Shown in pieces: positions 8,247-15,576 of a DNA stretch of 39,888 nt; within the stretch, counting starts at the first letter, position 1, and each line of letters starts with the position of its first letter. The notes beneath the pieces are model-generated. The model ran no database searches and was not told the DNA's origin. It saw only the letters and a list, made by a program, of their open reading frames with translations. Origin of the DNA: a virus. The translations under genes and the position numbers were made by a program. Location: IMG/VR virus record IMGVR_UViG_3300044971_003419, positions 1-39,888 of that record; one strand, given 5' to 3'.

Positions 8247-8476
8247 GCGGAAACGAAGGCGGCGATGCGGGCGAGCCAGTGGGTGGATTGTTGTTTGGGT
8301 TTGGGCTTGGGGCGTTTGGGGGCGGGTTTTTTTGGCCAGGGATACCGGCCTTCGGCGGGCAATTCGCAGGTGTAAAAGCGGTGCCCGGCAGCGCACTCGC
8401 GCAGGCGGTGGACTCGATGGCCCTCCGCCCGGCAAGTGACAACGCCGGTCTCGGCTTGGCAGGAGGGGCAGGTCAT
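8243..8476 (-). CDS. Small zinc-ribbon protein
   Basis: 77 aa from the ATG at 8476. The N-terminal MTCPSCQAETGVVTCRAEGH and LRECAAGHRFYTCE resemble an NrdR-type zinc ribbon (CPxC, then RREC followed by RFxTxE), though the second knuckle has Cys/His rather than CxxC. A Pro/Lys-rich linker (KKPAPKRPKPKPKQQ) and a short C-terminus follow; the ATP-cone of NrdR is absent. It is probably a small nucleic-acid-binding or regulatory protein. It lies in the ATGA-coupled run toward terL. Confidence 0.7.
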   Translation of the reverse strand: MTCPSCQAETGVVTCRAEGHRVHRLRECAAGHRFYTCELPAEGRYPWPKKPAPKRPKPKPKQQSTHWLARIAAFVSA

Positions 8477-8694
8477 TTGGTGGCCTCTTGACGCATGATC
8501 ACGCGGAGCCCTTTGATAACGGCTGTAAGTTCTTCCACTTGGTCCCGCGCCTGGTTGCGCTCGCGCTCCATGCGGCGGCACAATTCAGCGGGAACCGTTG
8601 CACACGAATAGAATCCAATGTGTCCGGAAACTTTGGCGTCCGTCTCGGGCGTAGCCTGCTCCGTGTCCTCTGTGTCCTCTGTGGTCAATTTCAT
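8473..8694 (-). CDS. Hypothetical 73-aa protein with a repeat-encoded N-terminus
   Basis: The ATG at 8694 overlaps the previous stop as ATGA. Residues 2-12 (KLTTEDTEDTE) are encoded by CACAGAGG copy 4. The remainder has a coiled-coil-like segment (CRRMERERNQARDQVEELTA) resembling small helical phage proteins. The stop overlaps the zinc-ribbon start. If the repeat is a late insertion, the ancestral start was displaced or the N-terminus extended in frame. Confidence 0.7.
   Translation of the reverse strand: MKLTTEDTEDTEQATPETDAKVSGHIGFYSCATVPAELCRRMERERNQARDQVEELTAVIKGLRVIMRQEATK
8661..8688 (-). repeat. CACAGAGG repeat, copy 4 (inside coding sequence)
   Basis: Read on the minus strand: CCACAGAGG, ACACAGAGG, ACACGGAGC, preceded by TTGA. 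It starts 6 bp after the start codon at 8694 and encodes TTEDTEDTE. Its orientation is opposite to copies 1-3. Confidence 0.9.
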
Positions 8695-8951
8695 GGATGA
8701 GGCTCGGGGGGATAGTCTTGGAAATGCCCGGCTTTGACGACGAGGCGGCGGGCGTTTTCCACCGCGTCAAAGAAGATTTCCTGCTCGGTGATGTCGCGGG
8801 AGTATTCGGGGGCGCGGACATAGGTGAGGATGTCGCGCAGGCTGGCGGCTAACTCGGTGGCGAGCTTGCAACAATGCGCGACGCCGGGGTGGTCCTGCCA
8901 CTCGCGGCGGCAGGCGGGACAGGCGATCAAGGGGTCGATGGATTGGCTCAT
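8691..8951 (-). CDS. Hypothetical 86-aa protein with Cys/His cluster
   Basis: MSQSIDPLIACPACRREWQD followed by HPGVAHCCKLATELAASLRD. The CPAC pair and the HCC cluster suggest a zinc site at the N-terminus, with a helical remainder. The ATG at 8951 overlaps the previous stop (ATGA), which sets the start. No family is recognised. Confidence 0.7.
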   Translation of the reverse strand: MSQSIDPLIACPACRREWQDHPGVAHCCKLATELAASLRDILTYVRAPEYSRDITEQEIFFDAVENARRLVVKAGHFQDYPPEPHP

Positions 8952-9190
8952 AAATCGAAGAAGCGGTCGATGGGTTGTTTGCCGAGGTGGAGGCGCTGGA
9001 TTTCGGCTTCGATCTCGGCGAGGACGGCCCATTGCTCGCGGGTGTAGGTGCCGCGAAATGGGAAGTCGCATTTCAAAAACCTGCCGTTCTCGAAGGTGAT
9101 GACGATGTTTCCGAGGCTGTGGTCGGAGTCGTCGGTGAGGCGGTAGGTGTGCTCGGTGAGCGTGCGGCTGGATTTGTGGTTGAGGGTCAT
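8948..9190 (-). CDS. Hypothetical 80-aa protein
   Basis: MTLNHKSSRTLTEHTYRLTD is the N-terminus and LAEIEAEIQRLHLGKQPIDR lies near the C-terminus. It has a beta-rich first half and a helical second half. It is the first gene of the ATGA-coupled chain leading to terL and starts 5 bp after the AT-rich gene ends. Function unknown. Confidence 0.7.
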   Translation of the reverse strand: MTLNHKSSRTLTEHTYRLTDDSDHSLGNIVITFENGRFLKCDFPFRGTYTREQWAVLAEIEAEIQRLHLGKQPIDRFFDL

Positions 9191-9194
9191 GGTG

Positions 9195-9428
9195 TTATTT
9201 AGTTGATGGTGGTTCTGGAAAATCTTCCCAATACGAGGCGTAAACTTCTATATAGATGTTTTTTGTTAGTTTTAAATACCTAGTTTTAATTGGATAATGA
9301 ATTATAATGTTTTTTTCTCTGTAATGAAAAACATTTGCGTATTTGATTTTATTAGCTGTTTTTCTATAAAAATATTCATCAATTCCAAAACAATTAAGGT
9401 CTTCATCAAATTCAACTTGCGTGTTCAT
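9195..9428 (-). CDS. AT-rich ORFan, recently acquired (moron-like)
   Basis: 77 aa, rich in Lys, Tyr, Ile and Asn (for example KIKYANVFHYREKNIIIHYP). The stretch 9241-9300 has 12 G/C of 60 and 9301-9360 has 13 of 60, against more than 60% around it, so the gene has a foreign composition. It lies between dnaB and a coupled run of small genes, in the same direction. No membrane segment or known motif was found. It may be a single-gene insertion giving a host or phage fitness function, which cannot be named from sequence. Confidence 0.7.
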   Translation of the reverse strand: MNTQVEFDEDLNCFGIDEYFYRKTANKIKYANVFHYREKNIIIHYPIKTRYLKLTKNIYIEVYASYWEDFPEPPSTK

Positions 9429-9446
9429 TAGTGTTAACCATATTTT

Positions 9447-10811
9447 TTACCTCTGCCTTTCGTTCTGGTTGTTGCTGTATTGTTTTTCGGTGACATTTCG
9501 GAAGACGGTGTGCTGACCGATGAAGTTCAGCTTGATCTCGGGGGTGGGGCCGTTTCTTTGTTTTGCCAAGATGAGCAGGGTGTTGTGATCCATGGGCTCG
9601 TCGTCGGCGTCGCGTTTTTTGTTTTTGTCGAGGCGATGAATCAGCAGAACGGTGTCGGCGTCTTGCTCGATGCTGCCGGATTCGCGGAGGTTCGAGAGCT
9701 TGGGTTTGGAGCCTTCGTCGGCGTCGCGGTTGAGCTGGGCGAGGGCGATGATGGGGATGTTGAGTTCTTTCGCGGTGGTCTTGATGGCCTTGGAAATCTC
9801 GCTGACTTCGAGGGCGCGGCTCTCCCCTGCCCTCTTGCTGCTGCCGTGCATGAATTGCAGGTAATCGACGACGATGAGGCCGAGGCCGTGCTGGGTCTTG
9901 GCGCGGCGGGCGCGGGAGCGGAATTGGGCGACGGTGAGGCCGGGGGTGTCGTCGAGGTAGAGCTTGGCCTGGGCGAGGCGACCGGCGGCGGCTCCGACTC
10001 CGGAGAGCTGGGCGGTGCCAAGGAAGCCGTCGCGGATGCGCTGGAGATCGACCCCGGCTTCGGAGCAGAGGGCGCGGACCATGAGTTCCGTGCTGGGCAT
10101 TTCGACACTGAAGACGAGGGTGGGCACAGCGGCCTCCATGGCGGCGTGGAGGGCGAATTGCATCCCGAGCGCGGATTTGCCGCAGGCGGGGCGGGCGGCG
10201 ATGATGATCATTTGCCCGCCGAGGAATCCTCCGGTGGAGCGGTCGAGATCGTGAATGCCGGTGGCGAGGCCGACGGTCTGGCCTCGGTTGGCGTAGACTT
10301 TCTCGATGTGATCGACGGCGGCGAGGACGGCGGTTTTGCAATGGGAGACGGGGTTTTCCCTGGTGCTTTGCTCGCGGAGGCCGTAGAGGGCGACTTCACA
10401 GCGTTCCATGGCGTCGTCGGTGGTGAGGGCGGGGTCGTTGGCGGCTTCGGCCATGGCGAGGGCGGCTTGGCGCATGGAGCGGCGTCGCCAGATGTCGAGG
10501 ACTTCGGCGGCGTAGTAGCGCCAGTTCGCCGTGACGGCGAGGTCTTGGACGAGATCGGTGAGCCCCTGATGGCCGCCGCACTCTTCGAGCTGGCCGAGTT
10601 TTTCCAACTCGGTGGTGACGAGGATGAGATCGACGGGCCGGGCCTCTTGGCGCATGGCGGCGAGGCAGGAGAGGATGAGGCGGTGGGCGGGGTGCGTGAG
10701 CTGGTCGGGGCTCACGACCTCCAACACGGCATCGGCGTGGCGGCCATCGGCGATGGCGGCTCCGAGGACGGCGCGCTCGGCGAGGAGGTTTTCGGGTAGG
10801 GAGTTTTTCAT
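9447..10811 (-). CDS. dnaB: Replicative DNA helicase, DnaB family
   Basis: 454 aa. Residues 5-100 are the DnaB N-terminal helical domain; the RecA-like motor has Walker A ARPACGKSA (206-214), catalytic Glu in VFSVEMP (about 237), Walker B LIVVDYLQF (312-320), and the H3 motif ALAQLNR with an arginine-finger region after it. It unwinds the phage replication fork. Its start overlaps the upstream 108-aa gene by TGATG. The downstream initiator-like protein would be its loader. Confidence 0.95.
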   Translation of the reverse strand: MKNSLPENLLAERAVLGAAIADGRHADAVLEVVSPDQLTHPAHRLILSCLAAMRQEARPVDLILVTTELEKLGQLEECGGHQGLTDLVQDLAVTANWRYYAAEVLDIWRRRSMRQAALAMAEAANDPALTTDDAMERCEVALYGLREQSTRENPVSHCKTAVLAAVDHIEKVYANRGQTVGLATGIHDLDRSTGGFLGGQMIIIAARPACGKSALGMQFALHAAMEAAVPTLVFSVEMPSTELMVRALCSEAGVDLQRIRDGFLGTAQLSGVGAAAGRLAQAKLYLDDTPGLTVAQFRSRARRAKTQHGLGLIVVDYLQFMHGSSKRAGESRALEVSEISKAIKTTAKELNIPIIALAQLNRDADEGSKPKLSNLRESGSIEQDADTVLLIHRLDKNKKRDADDEPMDHNTLLILAKQRNGPTPEIKLNFIGQHTVFRNVTEKQYSNNQNERQR

Positions 10812-11137
10812 CAGGCGGCGAGGGCGGCGAGCTTGGGTGAGGCGGCGGCGGTGGCGATTTTCAAATCTGCGCCGAAGCCGAGGAGGTGGAAGACTTTGAC
10901 AAAGACGGTGGGGTTCGTCTCGTAGCCGATGAGGCGGTGCTGGATGGCGTCGGACTCGGTGAGGATGGGCTGGCCATTCTCGTCGTAAATAGTCTCGTAG
11001 AGAGGTTCTTCGACGGGGCGGGCGGTGTAGATGCCGACTTGCCAGCGGAGAAAATCATTCACGCAATCGGGGTAATGGCGGGTGACGACACGGGGGCCTT
11101 CGGTGGCTTCTTGGATGGTTTCGATGTAGTTGATCAT
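10811..11137 (-). CDS. Hypothetical 108-aa protein of the replication block
   Basis: MINYIETIQEATEGPRVVTR and YPDCVNDFLRWQVGIYTARP. No recognised domain. It lies between the initiator-like gene and dnaB and shares one base with dnaB (TGATG), so it is probably co-expressed and possibly replication-related. The C-terminus is Ala-rich. Confidence 0.7.
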   Translation of the reverse strand: MINYIETIQEATEGPRVVTRHYPDCVNDFLRWQVGIYTARPVEEPLYETIYDENGQPILTESDAIQHRLIGYETNPTVFVKVFHLLGFGADLKIATAAASPKLAALAA

Positions 11138-11153
11138 GTTGTTTTTATTTGGT

Positions 11154-12053
11154 TTATGCTGCGGAAAGTTCGCGTTGTTTTTCGCGGACCCATGCTTTCA
11201 TGCTATCGGGGAGAGCGGCCCAGGTGGTGAGGTTGCATTCGGGGTGTTCGGACTCGATAAGGTCTCGCCAGCCAGCGGGTTCGACGGCGGCGGGGGCGGT
11301 GGCGGTGGGGTTGTGGCCGGAGCGGGCGGCCCAATCGCGGGCGCGGGTGACTTCGGCGAGGAGGTTATTCAGAAGGGTGGATAAGTCCTTGCGGCGGAAC
11401 TGCGCGGCGAGGCCTTCTTTTTGGCGGTAAGCCCATTCGAGGGTGCGCCACTCGTCTTCGGTGAGGGCGGCGGCGCTTTTTTTATTTTTTTCCCAAGCTC
11501 GGAGGGAGGAAGTGTCGAGCGGTGTCGAGGGCTGGATGCGGAAGAGGGCGCGGAGCCGGGCGAGATGGGGGTGTGTCTCCTCGGGTTTGGGAGTTTCTTC
11601 GACCTCCAACATCATGTCCCCTGTGGGGACTATAGGGGATATATCTATTCTATTCTTATCTAGCTCCTGCCCGTGTCCACTTTCTGTCTGCAATGGAAGT
11701 GGACATTTCTCGGACGAGTGGCGGACAAATTGCTTGCGCTTGGCCTCGTATGCGCGGCGTTTTGCGGAAGCTCCGTTGTGCTCATCAAAGCGTGCAATCT
11801 CAACGCCTTCTTCATTTTCCAAAACCCAACCGACTTTGACCAAGGCGGCTCCGATGCCCTTGACTCCGGTCTTGCGGTCGATGGTGGCGGTGGAGAGGCC
11901 GTGAAGCATCCCGTCTTGGGTCTGGACATCGGCCATGGTCCAGAGCCAATAGAGACCTCCGATGATCTCGGCTTCTTTTTTTCCAGTGAGGTCGCAAAGT
12001 CGGGCGACGCGGGGGTCATCCCAGAGATTGCTACGCATTTTAATCCAGTTCAT
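11154..12053 (-). CDS. Replication initiator / helicase loader-like protein
   Basis: 299 aa. The N-terminus MNWIKMRSNLWDDPRVARLC, with the segment LYWLWTMADVQTQDGMLHGL, matches the winged-helix replisome-organiser domain that many phages carry next to the helicase. A charged linker follows, then a C-terminal helical region (AWEKNKKSAAALTEDEW) that may contact DnaB. The position just before the 108-aa gene and dnaB supports this. The linker contains an A7-T-A7 tract on the coding strand, a possible slippage site. Confidence 0.75.
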   Translation of the reverse strand: MNWIKMRSNLWDDPRVARLCDLTGKKEAEIIGGLYWLWTMADVQTQDGMLHGLSTATIDRKTGVKGIGAALVKVGWVLENEEGVEIARFDEHNGASAKRRAYEAKRKQFVRHSSEKCPLPLQTESGHGQELDKNRIDISPIVPTGDMMLEVEETPKPEETHPHLARLRALFRIQPSTPLDTSSLRAWEKNKKSAAALTEDEWRTLEWAYRQKEGLAAQFRRKDLSTLLNNLLAEVTRARDWAARSGHNPTATAPAAVEPAGWRDLIESEHPECNLTTWAALPDSMKAWVREKQRELSAA

Positions 12054-12054
12054 G

Positions 12055-12225
12055 TCAGTAGTTGCCGAAGCGGCGTTTTTTCTTTTTTGAGGGTGGGGTG
12101 TTTTTTTCGAGCCAGCGGTTGCAGGCGGCGTCGATGTCTTTGCCCCCTCCGGATGGGAATTTCCAACCGGCGCGGCTGTCGTCGCGGTCGTAGGTTTCTA
12201 GGAAATGCTGGCCGTTTTTTTTCAT
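12055..12225 (-). CDS. Hypothetical 56-aa basic protein
   Basis: MKKNGQHFLETYDRDDSRAG and a Lys/Arg-rich tail (PPSKKKKRRFGNY). The ATG at 12225 overlaps the exonuclease stop as ATGA. The basic tail suggests nucleic-acid contact. No family is recognised. Confidence 0.6.
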   Translation of the reverse strand: MKKNGQHFLETYDRDDSRAGWKFPSGGGKDIDAACNRWLEKNTPPSKKKKRRFGNY

Positions 12226-12791
12226 ACAATGGTCGGGGGGGGTAGGCGGTCGATGAGGCGGCGGAGGCACGCGGTCGTCATGAGGGCGTCTTCGAGGGCG
12301 TTGTGCGTGTCGCTGCTGCGCGAGAAGCCCATGGCGGCGGCGATGTGGTCGAGGCTCAGGCGGGGGAGGCCGTCCTTGCCCTCGGGGAGCGGGAGCCGAC
12401 CGGCTTCGTAGGCGAGCCACGCGGCGGCTTGCAGATCGACGCTCTTGTTCATGGGCCAGGTCATGCCGTGGCGGGCGAAGGCGGCGCGGAGGAAGTCGCG
12501 GTCGAAGGCGACATTGCACCCGGCGAGGAGGCTGAACCGGCGCTGGGCGATCCAGAGGGCGAGGTCTTGGAGGACATCGCGCTCGGGGCGTCCGTTTTTT
12601 TCCAGAAATTCGAGGGTGAAGCCGTTCTTGGCCAATGCCTCGGGCTCGGTGATCCAATCGGCGTGGGGGCGGATGAGGCCGACAAATGCCTCACCATCCG
12701 TGCTATCCACGGCGGCGACGCTCAAGAGGGCGTGGCGCTCGGGATCGAGGCCGCCGGTCTCGGTATCAATGACGACAAGACGGGCCTTCAT
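12222..12791 (-). CDS. DnaQ-like 3'-5' exonuclease (DEDDh)
   Basis: 189 aa. Exo I motif VIDTETGG (Asp9, Glu11), Exo II GCNVAFDRDF (Asp97), Exo III HNALEDA (His163, Asp167): the complete DEDDh set. It is a stand-alone exonuclease of proofreading type, probably acting in phage replication or nucleotide salvage. The ATG at 12791 has one of the best Shine-Dalgarno sites in the genome (AAGGAGGT, read on the minus strand at 12803-12796), which sets the start; upstream in-frame codons overlap another gene. Confidence 0.92.
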   Translation of the reverse strand: MKARLVVIDTETGGLDPERHALLSVAAVDSTDGEAFVGLIRPHADWITEPEALAKNGFTLEFLEKNGRPERDVLQDLALWIAQRRFSLLAGCNVAFDRDFLRAAFARHGMTWPMNKSVDLQAAAWLAYEAGRLPLPEGKDGLPRLSLDHIAAAMGFSRSSDTHNALEDALMTTACLRRLIDRLPPPTIV

Positions 12792-12934
12792 GCGGACCTC
12801 CTTGCGCGGAAGGCGCGGAGAGCGGCCAGAAATGCGGCAGCGTTGATGCGGGGGGATTGTTTTTCCAGAAATCGGCGGAACAAAGCCGCTGATTCCGAGG
12901 CGGTTGAATAGAGGGTAACGGGTTGTTTTTTCAT
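12788..12934 (-). CDS. Hypothetical 48-aa protein
   Basis: MKKQPVTLYSTASESAALFR followed by a basic helical C-terminus ending ARRSA. The ATG at 12934 overlaps the upstream stop (ATGA) and its stop overlaps the exonuclease start (ATGA). The strong Shine-Dalgarno for the exonuclease lies inside this gene's last codons. Support is positional; function unknown. Confidence 0.55.
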   Translation of the reverse strand: MKKQPVTLYSTASESAALFRRFLEKQSPRINAAAFLAALRAFRARRSA

Positions 12935-13212
12935 AAAATCGAGGGAAAAGGTTCGACAACAAGGGGATCGTCGGTGCGACGCACACGGACGACGGCGTTT
13001 TTTTTGAAGCAATGGGCGAGGCGGAGCGGCACGCGCATCCTCACCCGCGAGAAGCCCCCCACCCCATCGGGAACGGAGAGAGTGAGGAACTGCTTGTTGA
13101 TCTCATGCCCTAGCAGGCGGGCGGTGATATACTCCGGCACCGGCTGGGCGGGCGGCGTATCCTGAGCCGGAGACGGCTCCAGCGCGGCGTTTTTTTGTTT
13201 TTTAGTGCTCAT
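12931..13212 (-). CDS. Hypothetical 93-aa protein
   Basis: The N-terminus MSTKKQKNAALEPSPAQDTP is disordered; the rest (EYITARLLGHEINKQFLTLS) is probably beta-rich. ATGA overlaps on both sides. It contains two A7-A8 tracts followed by CGCCG on the coding strand. No known domain. Confidence 0.65.
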   Translation of the reverse strand: MSTKKQKNAALEPSPAQDTPPAQPVPEYITARLLGHEINKQFLTLSVPDGVGGFSRVRMRVPLRLAHCFKKNAVVRVRRTDDPLVVEPFPSIL

Positions 13213-14225
13213 GGTAGGGTTGATGGTTGCGAAGAGGCAGGGGCCGTGGTAGAAGGCCCTTTGGTGAAAATTTTCTGTGAACCCAAACCAGTGCTATCCA
13301 ATGGGGGGGCCTCAAAATTCTCGACCCCCTCCCCCCCCTGGTCGGCGTTATCTAGGTCATAACTTCCACTAATCACCGGAGTGGATAATTGACCTGTCTT
13401 GATGCTGAATGGCTTACAACTATCGACTTCTCGGATTGGGACAACAGCGCATTCTTCAATATGCAATACGCTTTCACTGTCCGCATTTTGTGCGCCTTTA
13501 ACCAAGGGGGAGGGCAGGCCGGGGGCAGAGGCAGCGGGCGGCATTTGGCTGGACTCGCTCGGCTGTAAACCGGTATCCACCACCTCGGCTTCGAGGATCG
13601 GCAAGGCAGCCAGCATTTCGGCGAGCTTGTCTTGAGAGACTTCAACCTTCTCGACTCGGCTTGTGGCCTCACCAGACAACAACTGCATCTTGTCCACCAT
13701 CACAGCGGCGACGATGGCCGCATCTTTGGCGTTGTTGATCGAAGGCACTAGCTCGATAGCTCTCTCCACCGAGAGACGGGCCGCACGGCGAACATCCCTC
13801 AGTAACTCCTTTTTCTCCTGCTCTATTGAAATTCCTTCACGCTCCCTCACGGCGGCAACCGTGTTTCGGCTCACCGAAAGCGCTCGGGCCGTAGCCGAAA
13901 TGCTCTGTCCCTCGGCAGCCATGCGGACTACGGCCCGATAAACATCCGGGCGGCGAGCCAGCAAGCGTTCCCCAGTGAACTCTCCCGTAGCTTCCAGCTT
14001 CTCAAACCCGATTTCGTCTTCAGAAAATAAAAAAGGCGCGGCGGAAAGGGCGGCTTCGGATTCCTGCAACGGCGTCTCTGGTTTCTTCGTAGCGGCGGAT
14101 TCCATCATGGCCCGCTCCGTGGCGTTCAGCGTTCCACCGGCCTTCACCTTCTCCACGATGTTCCGCACATTCGCTTCGAGCACCTTGGCCGCGATGTCCG
14201 CGTTGAGGTTGGAAGGCTCAGGCAC
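13209..14225 (-). CDS. HTH DNA-binding protein; candidate small terminase
   Basis: 338 aa, with a GTG start at 14225 supported by GGAGG eight bases upstream. The visible HTH is MAAEGQSISATARALSVSRN with TVAAVREREG after it (about residues 100-130). A long helical segment (LLRDVRRAARLSVERAIELV) and DKMQLLSGEATSR follow, then a low-complexity Pro/Ser-rich C-terminus. An HTH followed by oligomerising helices is the small-terminase plan, and no other candidate lies near terL, but a transcriptional regulator is equally possible. In the leftward operon it overlaps the PLD-like gene. Confidence 0.6.
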   Translation of the reverse strand: MPEPSNLNADIAAKVLEANVRNIVEKVKAGGTLNATERAMMESAATKKPETPLQESEAALSAAPFLFSEDEIGFEKLEATGEFTGERLLARRPDVYRAVVRMAAEGQSISATARALSVSRNTVAAVREREGISIEQEKKELLRDVRRAARLSVERAIELVPSINNAKDAAIVAAVMVDKMQLLSGEATSRVEKVEVSQDKLAEMLAALPILEAEVVDTGLQPSESSQMPPAASAPGLPSPLVKGAQNADSESVLHIEECAVVPIREVDSCKPFSIKTGQLSTPVISGSYDLDNADQGGEGVENFEAPPLDSTGLGSQKIFTKGPSTTAPASSQPSTLP

Positions 14226-14922
14226 CTTGCACCTCCTGCATCCATTCCAGATGCCAATTCAGTAGCTCCTCATCATTCCAGATGGCGAACTGCTCGATGT
14301 TGTCGCTCGACCGGAGATTGGCCGATCCCTCCACCACAAAAAAAGACGGCGCGGCAGAGACCAGGATCACCTTCGCATGAGTGCGAGCCACCACCACCGC
14401 GTCACCCAGAAGCCCCTTCACCTCCCGATAGGTTCCCGTCTTATCGACTTGGGAAAAATAATGGCTCACCAGCAAAAAAAGGCGGCGCACCTTGCCCGTG
14501 GCCAGCAGCTCGGCCAGCTTCACCGCGTTATCCCTGCTCATCCCCAGAGTCGAAATCCCCACCAAGTCGGCAACTCGATTCCCCAAAAGCAGCGGAATGA
14601 TTTCCGCCATCACGAAATCCCCACGCACCACCGCATGGGTGCATTCCCCCGGCTCCGGCAAATACTCGGCAAGCGCGGCAGCGTTCTCCGGCCTCACCAG
14701 TCGCTTAATCCCACGGCGGCTCCGCTTGTCGTCAGCCTTCGCGGCATGGAATTGCTTCATGTAGCGATTCGAGCGAAGAGGGAAGGCCACCTCGGCCCGC
14801 AACTCTCCCAAGCCCTCCAAGTCGATCTCCGTTGCCAATGGGGCATTCACCCCATCCGAAAAATCGGCACAAAAAAAAGGCGGCGCGTCCGGCGTCAATG
14901 GGGTGTTTCCCTCAGTGGTCAC
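14218..14922 (-). CDS. Phospholipase D-like (single HKD-type) phage protein
   Basis: 234 aa. The C-terminal half has the PLD pattern THAKVILVS (His-x-Lys) then VVEGSANLRSSDNIEQFAIW, preceded by a Rossmann-like segment (VGISTLGMSRDNAVKLAELL). I remember similar single-motif proteins in many prophages; their job is unknown, and a nuclease or structural role is possible. The GTG at 14922 follows a T8 tract and has no Shine-Dalgarno motif, so the exact start is uncertain. The gene contains three further T7-T8 tracts. Confidence 0.7.
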   Translation of the reverse strand: MTTEGNTPLTPDAPPFFCADFSDGVNAPLATEIDLEGLGELRAEVAFPLRSNRYMKQFHAAKADDKRSRRGIKRLVRPENAAALAEYLPEPGECTHAVVRGDFVMAEIIPLLLGNRVADLVGISTLGMSRDNAVKLAELLATGKVRRLFLLVSHYFSQVDKTGTYREVKGLLGDAVVVARTHAKVILVSAAPSFFVVEGSANLRSSDNIEQFAIWNDEELLNWHLEWMQEVQGA

Positions 14923-14940
14923 AAAAAAAAGGCGCGGCGG

Positions 14941-15171
14941 TTAAGAAAAAGAAGCAGCCAGCGGGGCAGACCCACGGCCACGACGCACCCCTGCGGCGGC
15001 ATTCACCGTATGGCGATTTAGCCAATCCGAAGCCGCCGACTCAGGGATCAGCACCCTCTTCCCGATCCGCACCGCTCGGAGATCACCCTCCTCCACGCGA
15101 TGGCTCAAAGTCACATGGCTGATGCCAAGCACCCGCCCAAGCTCCCGCATCGAGTAATGCTTCTCGATCAT
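14941..15171 (-). CDS. Excisionase/AlpA-like HTH protein
   Basis: 76 aa from the ATG at 15171. YSMRELGRVLGISHVTLSHR is the helix-turn-helix and LRAVRIGKRVLIPESAASDW the wing and terminal helix, as in Xis/MerR-type excisionase proteins. In a temperate phage with a tyrosine integrase it is the best candidate for directing excision. It is in the leftward (lytic) unit, as expected for Xis, and overlaps the small membrane protein by ATGA. Confidence 0.78.
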   Translation of the reverse strand: MIEKHYSMRELGRVLGISHVTLSHRVEEGDLRAVRIGKRVLIPESAASDWLNRHTVNAAAGVRRGRGSAPLAASFS

Positions 15172-15275
15172 CGGACCACCCTCCAAGTCAGCGCCGCCAA
15201 AAAAACCGCCGGGCTGATCGCCCACACAAAATCCCAGGCATAGCCCGCCAACCTCAAAAAATCCGCGTGGGTCAT
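15168..15275 (-). CDS. Single-pass membrane peptide, 35 aa
   Basis: MTHADFLRLAGYAWDFVWAI with SPAVFLAALTWRVVR. It has one hydrophobic segment with a basic end, so probably an inner-membrane peptide. Gene support is positional: ATGA overlap at both ends. Function unknown. Confidence 0.55.
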   Translation of the reverse strand: MTHADFLRLAGYAWDFVWAISPAVFLAALTWRVVR

Positions 15276-15430
15276 TTCTCGAGCCTCCAGTGGTTCGGGA
15301 TTGCGCCGAAACGCAGGCTCCACTCCTGCCTCGCCTCGCCGGATGTGTAGGCCCAAAAATAATCGCCCACTTTGTGCCGGAGAGCATTCAAGCCCTCGAC
15401 ATACCAAAGAAACTTTCTCGGCGGCCTCAT
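15272..15430 (-). CDS. Hypothetical 52-aa protein
   Basis: MRPPRKFLWYVEGLNALRHK, VGDYFWAYTSGEARQEWSLR, FGAIPNHWRLEK. It is rich in Trp and aromatics. The ATG at 15430 has a good Shine-Dalgarno (GGAGG, seven bases upstream) and overlaps the RHH stop as ATGA; the stop overlaps the next gene too. Function unknown. Confidence 0.7.
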   Translation of the reverse strand: MRPPRKFLWYVEGLNALRHKVGDYFWAYTSGEARQEWSLRFGAIPNHWRLEK

Positions 15431-15573
15431 ACCGGCACCTCCTGGCGTTTGGATTTTACCATGCGGAGGAGGAGTGAGCGAATCACCTGTCCGGGCTTGA
15501 GGCCCTGTTCATCGGCCATCCGGGCGATTTCCCGGTGGAGTTCTGCTGGCAATCGAATGCTGATCGTTTTCAT
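15427..15573 (-). CDS. Ribbon-helix-helix DNA-binding protein (leftward)
   Basis: 48 aa: MKTISIRLPAELHREIARMA then DEQGLKPGQVIRSLLLRMVK. The MKTISIRLP strand, amphipathic helix, GLKPGQV turn and second helix are a textbook CopG/Arc fold. It is the first gene of the ~37-kb leftward unit. Its start codon is 3 bp from a perfect 27-bp palindrome, which is the likely operator. It would act like a Cro-type or autorepressing switch protein (inference). Confidence 0.85.
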   Translation of the reverse strand: MKTISIRLPAELHREIARMADEQGLKPGQVIRSLLLRMVKSKRQEVPV

Positions 15574-15576
15574 TGC

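Noticed and set aside
5294-8688. CRISPR array made of CACAGAGG repeats
   Set aside because: The copies are dispersed, in both orientations, far apart and without spacers of regular length.
11470-11500. Programmed frameshift at the A7-T-A7 tract in the initiator-like gene
   Set aside because: The gene reads through in one frame with a sensible protein; no second product is visible downstream of a shift.
12055-12657. 200-codon minus-strand frame including Arg/Pro-rich sequence
   Set aside because: Most of it is an out-of-frame shadow of the exonuclease gene; only its last 56 codons look like a real gene.
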